From positions 62,001 through 126,000 of the forward strand of contig JAYEVE010001202.1 in the NCBI GenBank assembly GCA_036346375.1: a DNA stretch of 64,000 bases, in the 5' to 3' direction. The notes beneath the pieces were generated by a model that saw only the letters and a list, made by a program, of their open reading frames with translations, searched no databases and was not told where the DNA came from. This document shows, in pieces, positions 23,392 to 35,527 of this stretch (its first letter is position 1; every line of letters starts with the position of its first letter). A program made the position numbers and the translations under genes. The stretch comes from Guadua angustifolia. Taxonomy: Eukaryota > Streptophyta > Magnoliopsida > Poales > Poaceae.

Positions 23392-24439
23392 AATTCCGTG
23401 ACTTTTATTAGTTGGTGTGCATGATGTGTACGCAGGAAGGCTGTGTGCACATGATATGTTGCCTTCAAATATATAGTATATAAAGCGTCGTTAGATCATA
23501 ATTAAAATATATTAAAGCATCACAATATTTAGTTTTTACAATTAATAGTCATTCACAAATGTAGTGTGAGTACATCTCGTTCACTTTAGATCGAAGCTTT
23601 AGTCGTGGAACTCGCCCTTTGGATCGATGACACGTTAAATCAATGAATCAAATGATATGCTCTTGAATTGCTAAAATTTCTTTCGTGATGGCGATTGGTT
23701 CTCGGCTTGGAGCATTGTTATTGAAGAAAAAGAAATTTAATTAATGATGATAGATGTTAAATGAAAGAAAAGTAGGCATGAATGTGTAATTATATACCAT
23801 GGCTTCATTATAGCCAAGATCTTCGTGACAATTGAATGTAAATTTGTACATACGTAGTATCTTATAAACTATTTCCTGGTCTGTCTCATGCATGGAAAGT
23901 CTGTTATTATTTTGAAAGTTGTCTGTAGGGAAGATCACGGACCACCTTTCTTGCAATACCGTGTGAATCTTGTTGTGAATGATTTTAAATAGTAATTAAC
24001 CTTAAATACAATAGAATAAAATATTACTAGAGCAATAGCATAGCGATCGAGTTTACATTCATCATCTTCCAAAAATTATGTTCATACTCACGAAGTTCTT
24101 TTCTCAACGAGTCCAAGACATAAACCCTGCTAGCTTCTAACTTCGATGACGAGGAGGACCCGATGATAACTAGACATATATGTTAACTGACCTATTAGTC
24201 CCACACCGTGTCACGCAAAAATAGTAAAACAATATTAGAAATAGGGTATCGTACTTAAAGTTATAGGGTACAAATCACGGAGGTTTTCTTTCTCGACTTG
24301 AAAAAGTCTTAAATAAATAGTCTTCAACAAACTTTGGGTTATCACGGACGAGTTTCTCGTTAACAAGCCCGGATCGAGAAATCCTAAATCTTCATCCTTA
24401 TTTTTTGCACATAATTGTATCTCCATTCTACATATGTAA

Positions 24440-26530
24440 AAAGAAGTTAGACATACTGATTGAGCGGTAGAAGAATATACAATAATATAAATAGAGACTT
24501 ACAAAGTCCACAGTCGACCCGATGGCGTCCGAGCATCTGGTAAATTACAACATATACAATTCGCGAGAACTCTAACGAACATGCCATCCCCATTGTGAAA
24601 ATCCGAATCTTTGTATTTCTTTGGGATCGCCCACATACCCTCTTGGCTTCGCTGCATGTATCTTGATGGGCGCGCCGCAATTTTGTTGTTAGGTTCTCTA
24701 AATCTTTTGGTGGAGAGCGGTTGCCCCATAATGTACTTCGGCTTAGACCTAGCTCGTAATTACGGCGTTGTTCGTGACATCTTTTGAGCTTGCGACATCG
24801 GCGCCTCGGCACTAGCCATCTTCAAGTTTTGCTTTACGGAGATCGCTCGTAGTCCGACATTTCGAAGGTTGAAGCTCGCCTGTCTCTTTGGCTTTTGCCA
24901 TACTCAAGAAAAAACTCTGCGCATTAGCATCGACTTTAGTCTTCTCGGGTGATGGCACCTTTTGGAAGTGAGATGTTACCTCGGCCCGTTTGCTCTTTGC
25001 GTTCTTCTTGATCATATCGTAGGTAATATCTTACGGTATCTTGCCTTCTGAGATGACCGAGATTTGGTACAAGGCGATGCGGACTTCGAGATGGTCTTGA
25101 TGTTCGACTCTTCTTATGTCTTGGTGAGGAGTTGGACTTTTCCTCTTTGGTGCCGAGGAGGAGTTGGACTTTTTACGGATGGTGCCGCGGAGGAGTTGGA
25201 CTTTTTCTGGTGGTGCTTGCGTGGAGGAGTTGGTCCTTTTGTGGATGGTGCGGAGGAGTTGGACTTGTCCCGGCTGTGCGGCGGAGGAGTTGCACTTTTC
25301 GTGGCGGCAGTCTGCGTGTGGAAGTGCGGCTCTCATCATCATCGTCGTTATCGGCCTCATCGTCCGGCGAACATAATCAAGCTCTTGCGCCCGCGAGGAA
25401 GCCATGCGTTTTCTCCAAGTTTGTTTTTTAGTCCTCGCCAGAATCTCTACCTCCATTTTGCGATATTGTCGGACTACACCGTCTCTGCCGACCTGGCGAA
25501 TCCAGTGATATTAGGCGGCGGTCACGAGAACCCTGCGAGGCGCATGGCCAAGCCACCCATCGGCCACCTTGATGGTAATGCCATGTCGCGGACAAATGCG
25601 GCTTGCGCGGTGTCGGTTCGTGATGTCATCCTTTGGAAAATGGAGTCGATGCTCTCCGGAATCGTTGTGGACCTTGTTGCTCTTAAGAACACCGTGACTA
25701 AGGTTAGAAATTTGTCATCGAGTGGCGGTCGTGGTGAGAGCTTCAGATCTTGCTTGCTCCACAACTTGATCGACCGCTCTCTCTTCATCTAGCGCTCTTG
25801 CCACGGCAAGTTGTATTGACGTTTGCGGTTCATCTTCTCTTAGTCTTTTCGACCGCTTATGCGGCGATCGTCGGTGGGAAGCCTTCTTTCCACGGTACCA
25901 AACCAACTCCTCGGAGTGCGCCAGGATGCTCCTTGTTACCCAGAACAGCGATCGACTCATCATTCTCCTTTGTGGCTTGAAAAGCCCTTGGGAAGACTCC
26001 ACGTGAGCATCGATATTTTCGCGACACCTCCGGGCTCTATCGCTCCTGAAGCTCAAGCGCCATCTTCGAGGCAAGCCCCCTCCCAAACAACCGGTGCTTT
26101 GATCGTGCGATGAACTTCGGCCGTCGCGAAATGCGCCCTTGAGGTTAGCTCTTGTTCGCGGCTATCCCATGCAGTATTTTCTTCACGTAGCCACGATTGC
26201 CTAGTGTGTGAGGGTACATATTCTTATCGCGTTAGCCTTGTTCTTCGACTCACTTATGCAGGCTTCTTGAAATTCTGTACTCCACAAAGTCCTTCCAAAA
26301 TTCCCTTATCTTTGGAAGCGTGTTAAAATTTGGCGTGACATTCTTCTTCACATAGTTCTTATTCAATTTGAGTCTTCCAATTCTTCGGCATGTGCACATG
26401 ATACTTAGTGCACGTTTCTTTGCAACCAACTCGACCCTTGGGGAAATGGAATCGTGTTTTAGCTTGCCCCATAGCGAGTCCTTGGTCATCGGGAACCACC
26501 CATGATCACCTTCGCGGCGGTCCATGATCT
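24440..26530 (-). pseudogene. TNP1/TNPA-like CACTA protein, fragmented
   Basis: Read on the minus strand from 26525, the relic opens GDHGWFPMTKDSLWGKLKHD, continues ELVAKKRALSIMC and LPKIREFWKDFVEY, then YPHTLG, all typical of the second protein of plant CACTA elements. That protein binds subterminal repeats and helps excision. Downstream pieces (26080-24450) continue in alternating frames with Lys/Arg-rich and Pro/Ser-rich sequence, for example around 25715-26086 and 24447-25456. Frameshifts and stops make it non-functional. The exon limits are not defined. Confidence 0.7.
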
Positions 26531-26788
26531 ATAGGTGATGGGCACGTTATCCCTAGCAAGTACTCATGATTTGTCTGTCTGGTAATACCGACTAGTGGTA
26601 TAGCGAGTTCCCGACTTCCGAGAGTGGACTATGTTGTGAGCGCCTTAGGCATCTTGCTCGGGCCACGACACTGTACGGCTTTGTTCACCCGACGTTTGAG
26701 CCTACAATTGGATCTTGTTATTAGTCGTATGACCCTACAATATTTTGGGAATCTGGCGTACTAATACTTTACCTCGCCCATGTTAGTC

Positions 26789-26925
26789 GCGTCGACTTGG
26801 TCCATGGCGATGGCGTCGGCTTGGCCCATAGCGAGGCGTCGGTTTGGTCCATGGTCGTGGCGTCGGCTTGGTCCATGGCGGAGCGTCGATTTGGTCCATG
26901 GTGTGGCGCCGAGTTGCTCCATAGC
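26789..26925 (-). repeat. Imperfect 23-24-bp tandem repeat in the CACTA element
   Basis: About six copies of a unit like GTCGGCTTGGTCCATGGCG are arranged head to tail with one- or two-base length changes. On the minus strand a 24-bp version would encode MDQADATT repeats, suggesting a repetitive Asp/Gln-rich tract of the transposon protein now out of frame between units. Confidence 0.7.
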
Positions 26926-28989
26926 AATATCCTCAGAGGTTCAAGTAGCCACTTGGGCTACCCACTCCTACCGTCTACATTCGAGGGCGAACTCCCTCGG
27001 CACTTGTCCTGATTCGAGGCCATTCCTAGCAATCCAAAATGTTATTGGGTTAATTATATTGCATTCATTTATGGTTGCTACATGACATCAAACTTGTGAA
27101 TTCAAGCGATGGTAATTTGCTAGAGTTGAGAGGAATAAGTGATGTTGTGACCTCATGCTACAAACATGTGCACATGTAACTTTAAAATGATACTTATACA
27201 TTAGAAAAAAATCACATGATACATATACATCTCGAAATGAAAAGATAATATGAAAAATTCATATATTCTTAAGAATATATTCCACACTAAAATGATTTTT
27301 AAAAATAAGCCCTGCAAGTTCAAGAAGCATGGGTGTCACGAGAGGCGTCAGGATTAAGAAGCGAAGCCATGAGAACATGTTAAGCAGAAATGGACTTGGG
27401 ACTTAGTTCTTTGTCTTCTTCAAGTAGCATGTCTCTCATGGCTTTCTAAACTATGACTCTTCTTCATTGATCATTTTGAACTCCATGATCAATATTTTGA
27501 AAACATATATTTTTTTTGAGATCAAATTCATTATCTATCGAGAGTTACAAACAAGAAAATACTCGCAAGTTTAAACTCTATAAACTTGTCGAATTTTTCT
27601 TTTTAGCTCTCGATATAATGAATCTTGAAATTTCATACAAGCTGCTTACTATTACAATAGGTGGCACAACTATTAACTAAATGAACTACAACTACTTACT
27701 ATTACAATTAGTGGCACAAAACAAATATTTACAACACATGTATACATCTTTCTGAAACAAATATTTACAACACATGTATACATCTTTCAAGAAGATATAC
27801 AAAGCACCAAATTGAAGTTTACTTTTGGTGCAATATAAATAACCACAGAGCAAAATGATCAAAACAGCACATGTGCAGATGTGAATTCACAAGGCAACTA
27901 GCATAAAGCTCAACTTGTTTATTTTGAGTGTTCTCAGATGTCGGGTTGCCCCAAAGGCCCTCCTCGCCACAAGGGACGAGTAATAGACTAATTTGTGACA
28001 ACCTTATCTTAGTAATAATTCGTTAGTCTTCCATAGCTATCCATGAACACATATATGTAAAGATCAGCTGATGACAGCACCACCCCAATGCTTGGACATC
28101 ACAATTTTCAATAAGTCATGAATATGAGTTTAATAACAGAATTCGGAACCAAGTCTAAGTTTCTAACTCAAAGCATTTGGACTAGCTCACAACTCACAAG
28201 ACATGGAAGGCCAAATGCCAAGTCTACCAAGGTATGCCAATATGTTCCCTTGCCGAAAAAAGGAAAAGAAAAGAAATGCTTATATGTTTACATCCCACTA
28301 GTAGAACATGAGAATCTTAGCCATAACAGAATACTGCTGGACGGATGCATAAGAAGAAAATTTTGCTTGACATTTTGTTGAATCAAGTAGCAATACAATG
28401 GTGCATGCAAGACTTTGTTCATTATTCCTCTTAAGCATACATATGAGAATATATAATTCACAAACAAGATGTATGACATAAACAAGACAACAGTAAGCAT
28501 GGTTAAGTCATACATAATATGAATTATACCTCTTGTCTCAAAGACAATAAAATGAATATGGTGCTCTCAGATTTAGGGTTAGAGTAAAGATTAGAATCTT
28601 TACTACAATCACGAATCGGCTAACAATTTATTCTATGCATTAGGCCTTGAACTCTTACCACCTTAAATGCACAATTAAGAATCTACTATCAAGAATTATA
28701 CCCGGATCGAAATTAATTCCTTGTTAACAAAACCTAAGGACTTCCATAGCATGTGGAAATGTCACTTTGGTGATGAGACTCTAATAGCATCGAACACAGG
28801 AGTTAGCATAACAAGTCTTTGTGAAAATATGATTGAGAAAATAACAGTCTCTGAGTTCAAGGCCTAAAAGAGAGAGATAAATGTTACGGTCATACTTTTA
28901 CCCTAGTTCATCACAGAGCAACAAGCGAGCCTTGAAAATATGAGATTAGTTGTCACAAATTGTCTATTGGGTCCCAAATCCTCCTTGAA

Positions 28990-31480
28990 CACTATACCCA
29001 CATGCTAGGTCCCCAAGCCAAATGAATTGACTTGTCGATATTCACGCCATGGGAAGTCGACCCATTGGCACGAAAGAGAGGGACCTTCAAAGGACCATAG
29101 TCAAGCTCCCAAATCTCTTCTATGAATCCGTAGTAGGTTTGCCTATTTCCATTGCTGTCATAGGCATCTATACGGATACCGCTATTTTGATTGGTGCTCT
29201 TTTTATCTTGCGCTCTTGTATAAAATGTAAAACCATTTATGTCATATCCTTGGAATGTCCGAATTGTAGTTGACGGTCCCTGAGCCAACAATTTCAACTG
29301 AGTGCAGTCTGTCTCCATACGCATCATGTGTCTACACAACCAATCGCCGAAATTATCTCTATGCTCTCTCGCGAGCCAACCCTCTGACCTCCCTTGGTTT
29401 GTTTTGGATAGCACGTTCTTGTGCATGTCGACATATGGGGCCACCACAACTGATTGTCCCAAAACTGTGAAATGTGCTTGTGTAAATGCAGCTAGATTGC
29501 TAGTACGTACTGATTTCTCGCCTAGTGTCCCTTTCCCCTGTAGCCTTCCCTCATGCCGAGATCTGAGCACACCAATCGGTTTGAGATCCATATAATCGCC
29601 TTGAGAACTCAATGACCTCCTCGGTTCCCTAGCCATCGGCAATGCTGACCTTCCGGTTGATTTGATTCTGAACATATTTCTTTATAACCCCATGAATCTC
29701 TCGAAGGGTACATCGATGTAGAAATACGGGACCAAGAATTTGTATCTCTTTCACAATGTGAACAATGAGATGGACCATAATATCAAAAAAAGATGGAGGG
29801 AAACACATCTCAAGCCTGCACAGGGTGTGAACCACGTCTTCCTGCAGCTTGTCTAGTATTAATGGATCGATGGCCTTCGTGAAATCGCGTTGAAGAATGA
29901 ACACAACTTGATAATTGGGTCTCGGACTTTCTCTGGCGAACCCCTAATTGCAATTGGAAGCATCGTGTCATCATCACGTGGCAATCGTGAGACTTCATAC
30001 CAATTAACTTTAAGTCTTTCATTGAGACTAGTCTCTTTATGTTAGCGAGTAACGAGCGGAACTTTGATTCCGTGCAAGCATTCATAAGCGCTAATTTTCT
30101 CTTTCTTGCTCAAAGTGTAGCGAGTGCGGGAAGGTACTTTTGCTGTATCCATTTCTTCGTGATGCGGCTCCTTCCTCGATTTCATATCTTGAGGTCCATC
30201 CTTGCTTGAAGTGTATCTTTCGTTTTGCGGTATGTCGATGAAGATACCAAGCAAGCTATCACACACGTTCTTCTCTATGTGCATGGCGTCGATTGCATGT
30301 CGAACTTCAGTCTTGCCAATAAGGTAGGATCCAAAATATTGATTTCTTTTTCCACAAAGGAGCCTTATCCGGGAAGTCGGAATAGATGTCTTCTGGCTCC
30401 CTTTCCGTGAATAATTGTAAGGTCCTTTACAGCGTCAAATATCTGTTTCCCAGTCTGATTCTTCGGAGCTAAGGCAGTCTCCTTTGTCCCGTCAAAAGCT
30501 CTCTTATTATTGCGGTATGGGTGATCCTTACGGAGGAACCTACGATGCCGCATGTAAGCCATTTTAATTTGTTCTTGACCCCGGCTATTGTATCATCCGA
30601 ACCTTTGGGCGCATCCGTTGAAGCCTTTTGTCGTCTGGCCCGACAGGTTGCCAAGAGCAGGATAATCATTAATGGTTACAAACAATAATGCCCGTAGGAT
30701 AAAGTTTTCTCTTTTATACTCATCCCATACCCATACACCATCGGTCCACAATATTAGAAGATCTTCAACCAATGGTTTGAGGTACACATCGATATCATTG
30801 CGGGTTGCACAGGCCCTTGGATCAATAGTGGCATCATAATGTACTTTCGCTTCATGCAAAGCTAAGGAGGAAGGTTGTAGATGCATAAAGTCACCGGCCA
30901 AGTCTTTGTGGCGACTACTCATGTTGCCAAAAGGATTCATCCCATCGTACTCAACCCGAACCTTATATTCCTCACATCATATGCAAAGCGCTTCTTATAT
31001 TTTCGTCGATGTTCCTCCATTGCACGAATCGGCGAGGTGTCTGAGCATTCCATCCTTCTTACGCTCTTGGCGTGCCATCGTAACAATTGGGCATGCCTTT
31101 TGTTCGCAAACAATCGCAGACGGGGATTATAGGAAATACCACACCACCTTACGGGGACACCTCTTCTTCTTACGCCACACCCGACATCTTCGTTCTCGAT
31201 ATAAATCGTCGTTGCCCTTATACCGCTTTGCTTTGCAAACAACACAGCATCCATGTCCGCAAACTCATTGCGATACAATATGCAATCGTTTGGACATGCG
31301 TGTATTCTTTGTACTTCCGGTCCCAGCAGGCGGACAACTGCTTGGCACAGTGCGTAGTTGAAGGCAACACGTTACCCTCTGGAAGCAAGTCCCCAAGAGA
31401 CATAACATTTCAATAAAGCTCTTATCGGACCAACCATTGCTTGCCTTCAAGCTGCGAGAGTGAAAGCACGGTATGCGACT
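28990..31480 (-). pseudogene. TNP2-like CACTA transposase, frameshifted
   Basis: Minus-strand fragments keep family order from high to low coordinates. They are LFANKRHAQLLRWHA (about 31140), MNPFGNMSSRHKD (30940), NDIDVYLKPLVEDLLILWTD, LRALLFVTINDYPALGNLSG (30690) and RHRRFLRKDHPYRNNKRAFDG (30540). MHIEKNVCDSLLG (30284) and LIGMKSHDCHVMM (30010) follow, then MCFPPSFFDIMVHL and a DUF4218/4216-like end with YDINGFTFYTRAQDKKS (about 29170) and YYGFIEEIWELDYG. Several frame changes and stops interrupt it. It once encoded the enzyme that cuts the CACTA ends; the present copy cannot make a full protein. Confidence 0.88.
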
Positions 31481-32055
31481 TCTGTGCTCCTCCTTGCGGC
31501 CGGGTACAATGGCGTTGTAGAGTCCTCTACCATCTGTTGGAACTTTTGAAACTCCCTTTCACTCGTGAAGTCCCCTCCCCATCACGCATGACATTTGATC
31601 TAGATCATCTTCGTGGGTATCAATGAACGCATCTTCCACCGCGTCATATCGTTGTCTCCGTCATCTCCATCAATGTGTTGCCCTTCATGTACAATATCAT
31701 CTTCATCAATGTGTTGCCGTTCATGTACAATATCATCTTCACCGTGCTCGATCCAACGGTATAGCTAGCCTTGAAACCCCTTGAAGCAAGTGTGCACGAT
31801 CGACTCTATGTTACAAAACATCTTCTCATTTTTGCAATCAACGCATGGACAACACATATAGTCCGCGAGTTTCTCGACTTGTGTGCATTGTAGCATTCGA
31901 AAACAAGTCACACCATTAAAGAACTACGCACCACGACGGTCCGTGTCATACATCCACCTTCGGTCCATCTACGATTAATTATATCAAACTACATTTCAGT
32001 ATATGAACAAAGCGATATCAAAATAATTTATTCTTCTGATGAGTCATGCATTGCT

Positions 32056-32319
32056 AATTAATCTACAACAAACAAGCATATAATTGAATATAAGGATATA
32101 TTTCTAAATAATTATTTATGTTCCAACTTTCATTATTGCAAAATCCATCTACCATTTCCTATTATTTAAATATTCAACTAGCAATTCTCACTATTTATAA
32201 TTGATCATCTAGCAATTTTTACTATTAAAAATCCATATAACAAATTTTCATTAATTAAATTAATTACAATTATGCATAATTGTCCATCTAGCAATTTTAT
32301 TACTTAAACATCCACTACA
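32056..32319. repeat. Direct repeat copy 1 (264 bp) inside the CACTA element
   Basis: This matches 32512-32775 base for base except for a handful of substitutions, at a constant offset of 456 bp. It is AT-rich and non-coding. The 192 bp between the copies is unrelated except for similar short motifs such as 'catctagcaattt'. Confidence 0.9.
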
Positions 32320-32511
32320 TCACTAAAATGGATATGAATTTCTTGCAAATAACAATATAATTGTAAATGATTAGTTTTACAAATACATCTAGCAATTTTG
32401 CCTATATAATACATCAAACCTTTTTCACTATTTAAATATCCATATAGCATTTTTAATTATTTAGAAGATTTCTTCATTTCATTTTGTTATGTAGTGCTAC
32501 CTATTAAATTA

Positions 32512-32775
32512 AATTAATCTACAACAAACAAGCATATAATTGAATATAAGGATATATTTCTAAATAATTATTTATGTTCCAACTTTCATTATTGCAAAAT
32601 CCATCTACCATTTCCCATTATTTAAATATTCAACTGGCAATTCTCACTATTTATAATTGATCATCTAGCAATCTGTACTATTAAAAATCCATATAACAAA
32701 TTTTCATTAATTAAATTAATTACAATTATGCATAATTGTCCATCTAGCAATTTTATTACTCAAACATCCACTACA
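32512..32775. repeat. Direct repeat copy 2 (264 bp) inside the CACTA element
   Basis: Second copy of the unit at 32056-32319, starting 'aattaatctacaacaaac' and ending 'catccactaca'. No length differences from the first copy were noticed. Confidence 0.9.
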
Positions 32776-34111
32776 ATATGAATTATAATTTATTCAATAA
32801 TTTAGCTAGATCTTAATTTGAGCGATCTGAGCATAAACTGTTCACACCGCACAATCGGCAATTATCAACGTCTATAGCACTCAGTAAAGTAAAATTTTAC
32901 GACAAATATAACATACATCAAGTCGGTAACCTCGAAAAATTTTAATACAATTTTTCAAAGACAACTTCGCCAAGATAATCTGACTCCTCTTTGTTACGCT
33001 TTCGATTCGGAGAAGATGTCGATTCGATGAAAAATATAAACAAAATCTTGACACAAAATTTAGTGACACCTCTCCGGAAAAATACACCGAGCAAAGAGCT
33101 CCTCTCTTACGCTCGTAGGAAATGAGTAGGTCGGTGAAGCTTGCTATATAAATAGCTTATCACTTTGCCGGCTCTGCGAAGAAAAGCGATGATAAGGTCA
33201 TATTATCTTGAGGAAAATACCTTATCACTTTGCGTTTTCTTGCAGAAGCGCATGATAAGGTCATACTACGCGCCAAAAATTGCGTTGCTGCGGAAAATAC
33301 ATATAGGGATGAAAGCGGATAGTAATTCGGATATCAATTTTTTGTCTTTGTTCTTCAATAGGAAACAAATAGGATATAGAATTTTCTATCGAATTCATAT
33401 TCTTGTTTGTGGTGTTGAGCTTATTCAAATTCATAAAAATGAACCTCAAATTCATTATATATTTATTTAAATGATAGAAACAAAATTCGGATATCAATCG
33501 GATATCGGATTAGGATATTTTTCACCTTTTTATTTATGGGAAGCAAATAATGCGTAATTTTTTATCTAATTTTATAATCTTATTTTTATAATGAGCTTGC
33601 TAAAGTGTTAAAAATGAAAACCAAAATCGTTATATATCTATTTAAAATGTCGAATTTGTTCGAAATTAGGATATCCGTTTCATCCTAAATACATATCACT
33701 CACGGTTGAATATACGAACAAGCGATAAACTTTAAATATCACCGCATGTAAGTTAAACCGGCGATAATATATCACTACCGATTATAGGTATCAACCGGCG
33801 GATGATAGTCGATTATCACTACCGGTTGGTAATACAAACGGCGATGATACTCGAACGTTCCACCTCCGCGTCACAAGACGCCCTTTTACGCGCTTGCCCA
33901 TTCCTTCCTCTGCGCCAACATTTGCGCTTCACATTCCTTTGCCAGCTGTTGCCCTTCCCATTCACAATCCACTCTTGTTGCGCTTCACATTCCTCTGCCA
34001 ACTATTGCTATATAATACCACTATTGTTGCATGAATGGCAACCCCACACAATCCACTCTTGTTGCAAGAATGGCACCCCAAGAAGCGTGCGTGTTGAGCA
34101 AAGCCCCACTC

Positions 34112-34170
34112 CGTCGCTAGAAGGAGGAGGAGGAGGAGGAGGAGGTGGAGGCGGAGGAGGAAGAGAGGGC
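34112..34170 (+). repeat. (GGA)n-rich low-complexity tract
   Basis: Runs of GGA and related triplets give poly-Gly or poly-Pro open frames on the two strands. A shorter similar run lies at 34315-34332. Both lie near the 5' (right) end of the CACTA element and probably belonged to its leader or first exon. Confidence 0.75.
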
Positions 34171-35273
34171 CTGAGGAGGAGGAGGACGACGGCAGCGACA
34201 ACGATGACAACGGCGGTGGCGAGGCTGGCGTTGGGGCAAGACCAACTCCGCGACCTAATCGGATTCGGATGAGAAGGAGGGCGAGCATCGCCGCACATCA
34301 AGTGGCGACTCGACGAGGAGGAGGAGGAGGGGCAGCGACGGCGCGAGTTTTGGATATAGGGCTTCGCGCCATTAGACTATTATAATTAGGACTAAATATG
34401 TAATGATGGACAAATTATGTTTTGTAATGTTATTTTAATTAATACATATCCCGCAAATTACAAATTTGCTTTCATATATTCTTTTTTAACTAATTATGCT
34501 TTCATATGTTACTTTTTTTAACTAATTATGCTTTCATATATTACATGCGAGATAAATTACAATGTTTCTTATGTTACATGTCGAACTAATAATGGGGAAC
34601 GATAAAATCACGCCGGTTCTATAGTAAAACCGCCCGGTGAAAATGGTCTTATCACTACGGTTTTACTATAGAACCGGTAATAATAAATCACTACGGTTTT
34701 ACATATAAACCGGCGGTGATATCTTCTTATCACTTGGTTCTCTATCAAACCGGCAATGATATTACCTCCATTCTGCGAGAAATTGATACTATTTTTATCC
34801 TTTGCCGATTGAAGTTTTAACCGGCGGTGATAATAATATCCTTCTTGGCTCGGACTACCCGGCGATGATGGGGGTAAATGGATGAGGCAATCTGTAGTAG
34901 TGTACATTTGCTCGTCTATATTTCATAGTTAGCGTGCTACTATTGTTTTTAAGATGCAATCGCATGGAAGAGGACCTCGCCAAGTTTTTACATGCCTTCC
35001 ATCGACTTTGTCATATTGTATATATAATTTATTTTAAGATCTTGTTGTGCCTACAGTTGGTGATACACAAAATTAATGTAGCAATAGCATTTCCTACGTG
35101 CAAGGCTAAGTGCAAATTGGATAACAATTATGTCATATTTAATACGTGTGTGGCAGTAGGATAGCACTATTGTTATATCAGCCTATCTTTATCGTATGTG
35201 ATTTAGTAAGACATGATTTTGTGAGACTAGCTACTGCATAGGAAATTACTTTAGTTACTAAATTCAGTTTTTA

Positions 35274-35527
35274 CTACTCTCTCTGACCATGAATAGTTAT
35301 CGTTTTGGACATCGACAAAATATAGCTTTGACTACAAATTTCTATTATATATATTTATAAAATATATCCAATAAAATTATAATATTATGAAATTACTTTT
35401 CTATATAAATCTGCACATACGATTTTCATGTACCCAATTTAAATATTTAAAAAGATATTATCAATTAAAATTTTAAAAATTTGATTACACTTATGTTCAA
35501 AACTATTTGTGACCGAAAAAAATAGCA
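35274..35527. mobile_element. Possible Stowaway-like MITE
   Basis: The left side reads 'tactctctctgaccatgaatag' and the right side, reversed, contains 'tttcggtcacaaatag' followed by a similar 'ttttg.acat' block, so the ends are inverted repeats of moderate quality. The interior is strongly AT-rich. TA at each end would fit Stowaway elements, but the exact borders are uncertain. Confidence 0.4.

Larger units (their letters stand above)
22875..34902 (-). mobile_element. CACTA (En/Spm) DNA transposon, decayed
   Basis: The left end is CACTACTACAGAATAGG and the right end, reversed, is CACTACTACAGATTGCC. Both ends carry many subterminal copies of a short motif around AACCGGCGGTGATA (22900-23210 and 33690-34870) in opposite orientation, a CACTA hallmark. 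The inside encodes TNP2-like and TNP1-like relics on the minus strand, so the transposon's 5' end is at the right. The 3-bp flanks are TGT (left) and TAC (right) and do not match, so either they have mutated or the ends come from different insertions. The interior holds a long hairpin, a 264-bp direct repeat and short tandem repeats, listed separately. Confidence 0.88.

Noticed and set aside
34008..34301. Poly-Gly/poly-Pro frames near the CACTA right end
   Set aside because: They arise from a (GGA)n tract; at most they are part of the transposon leader.
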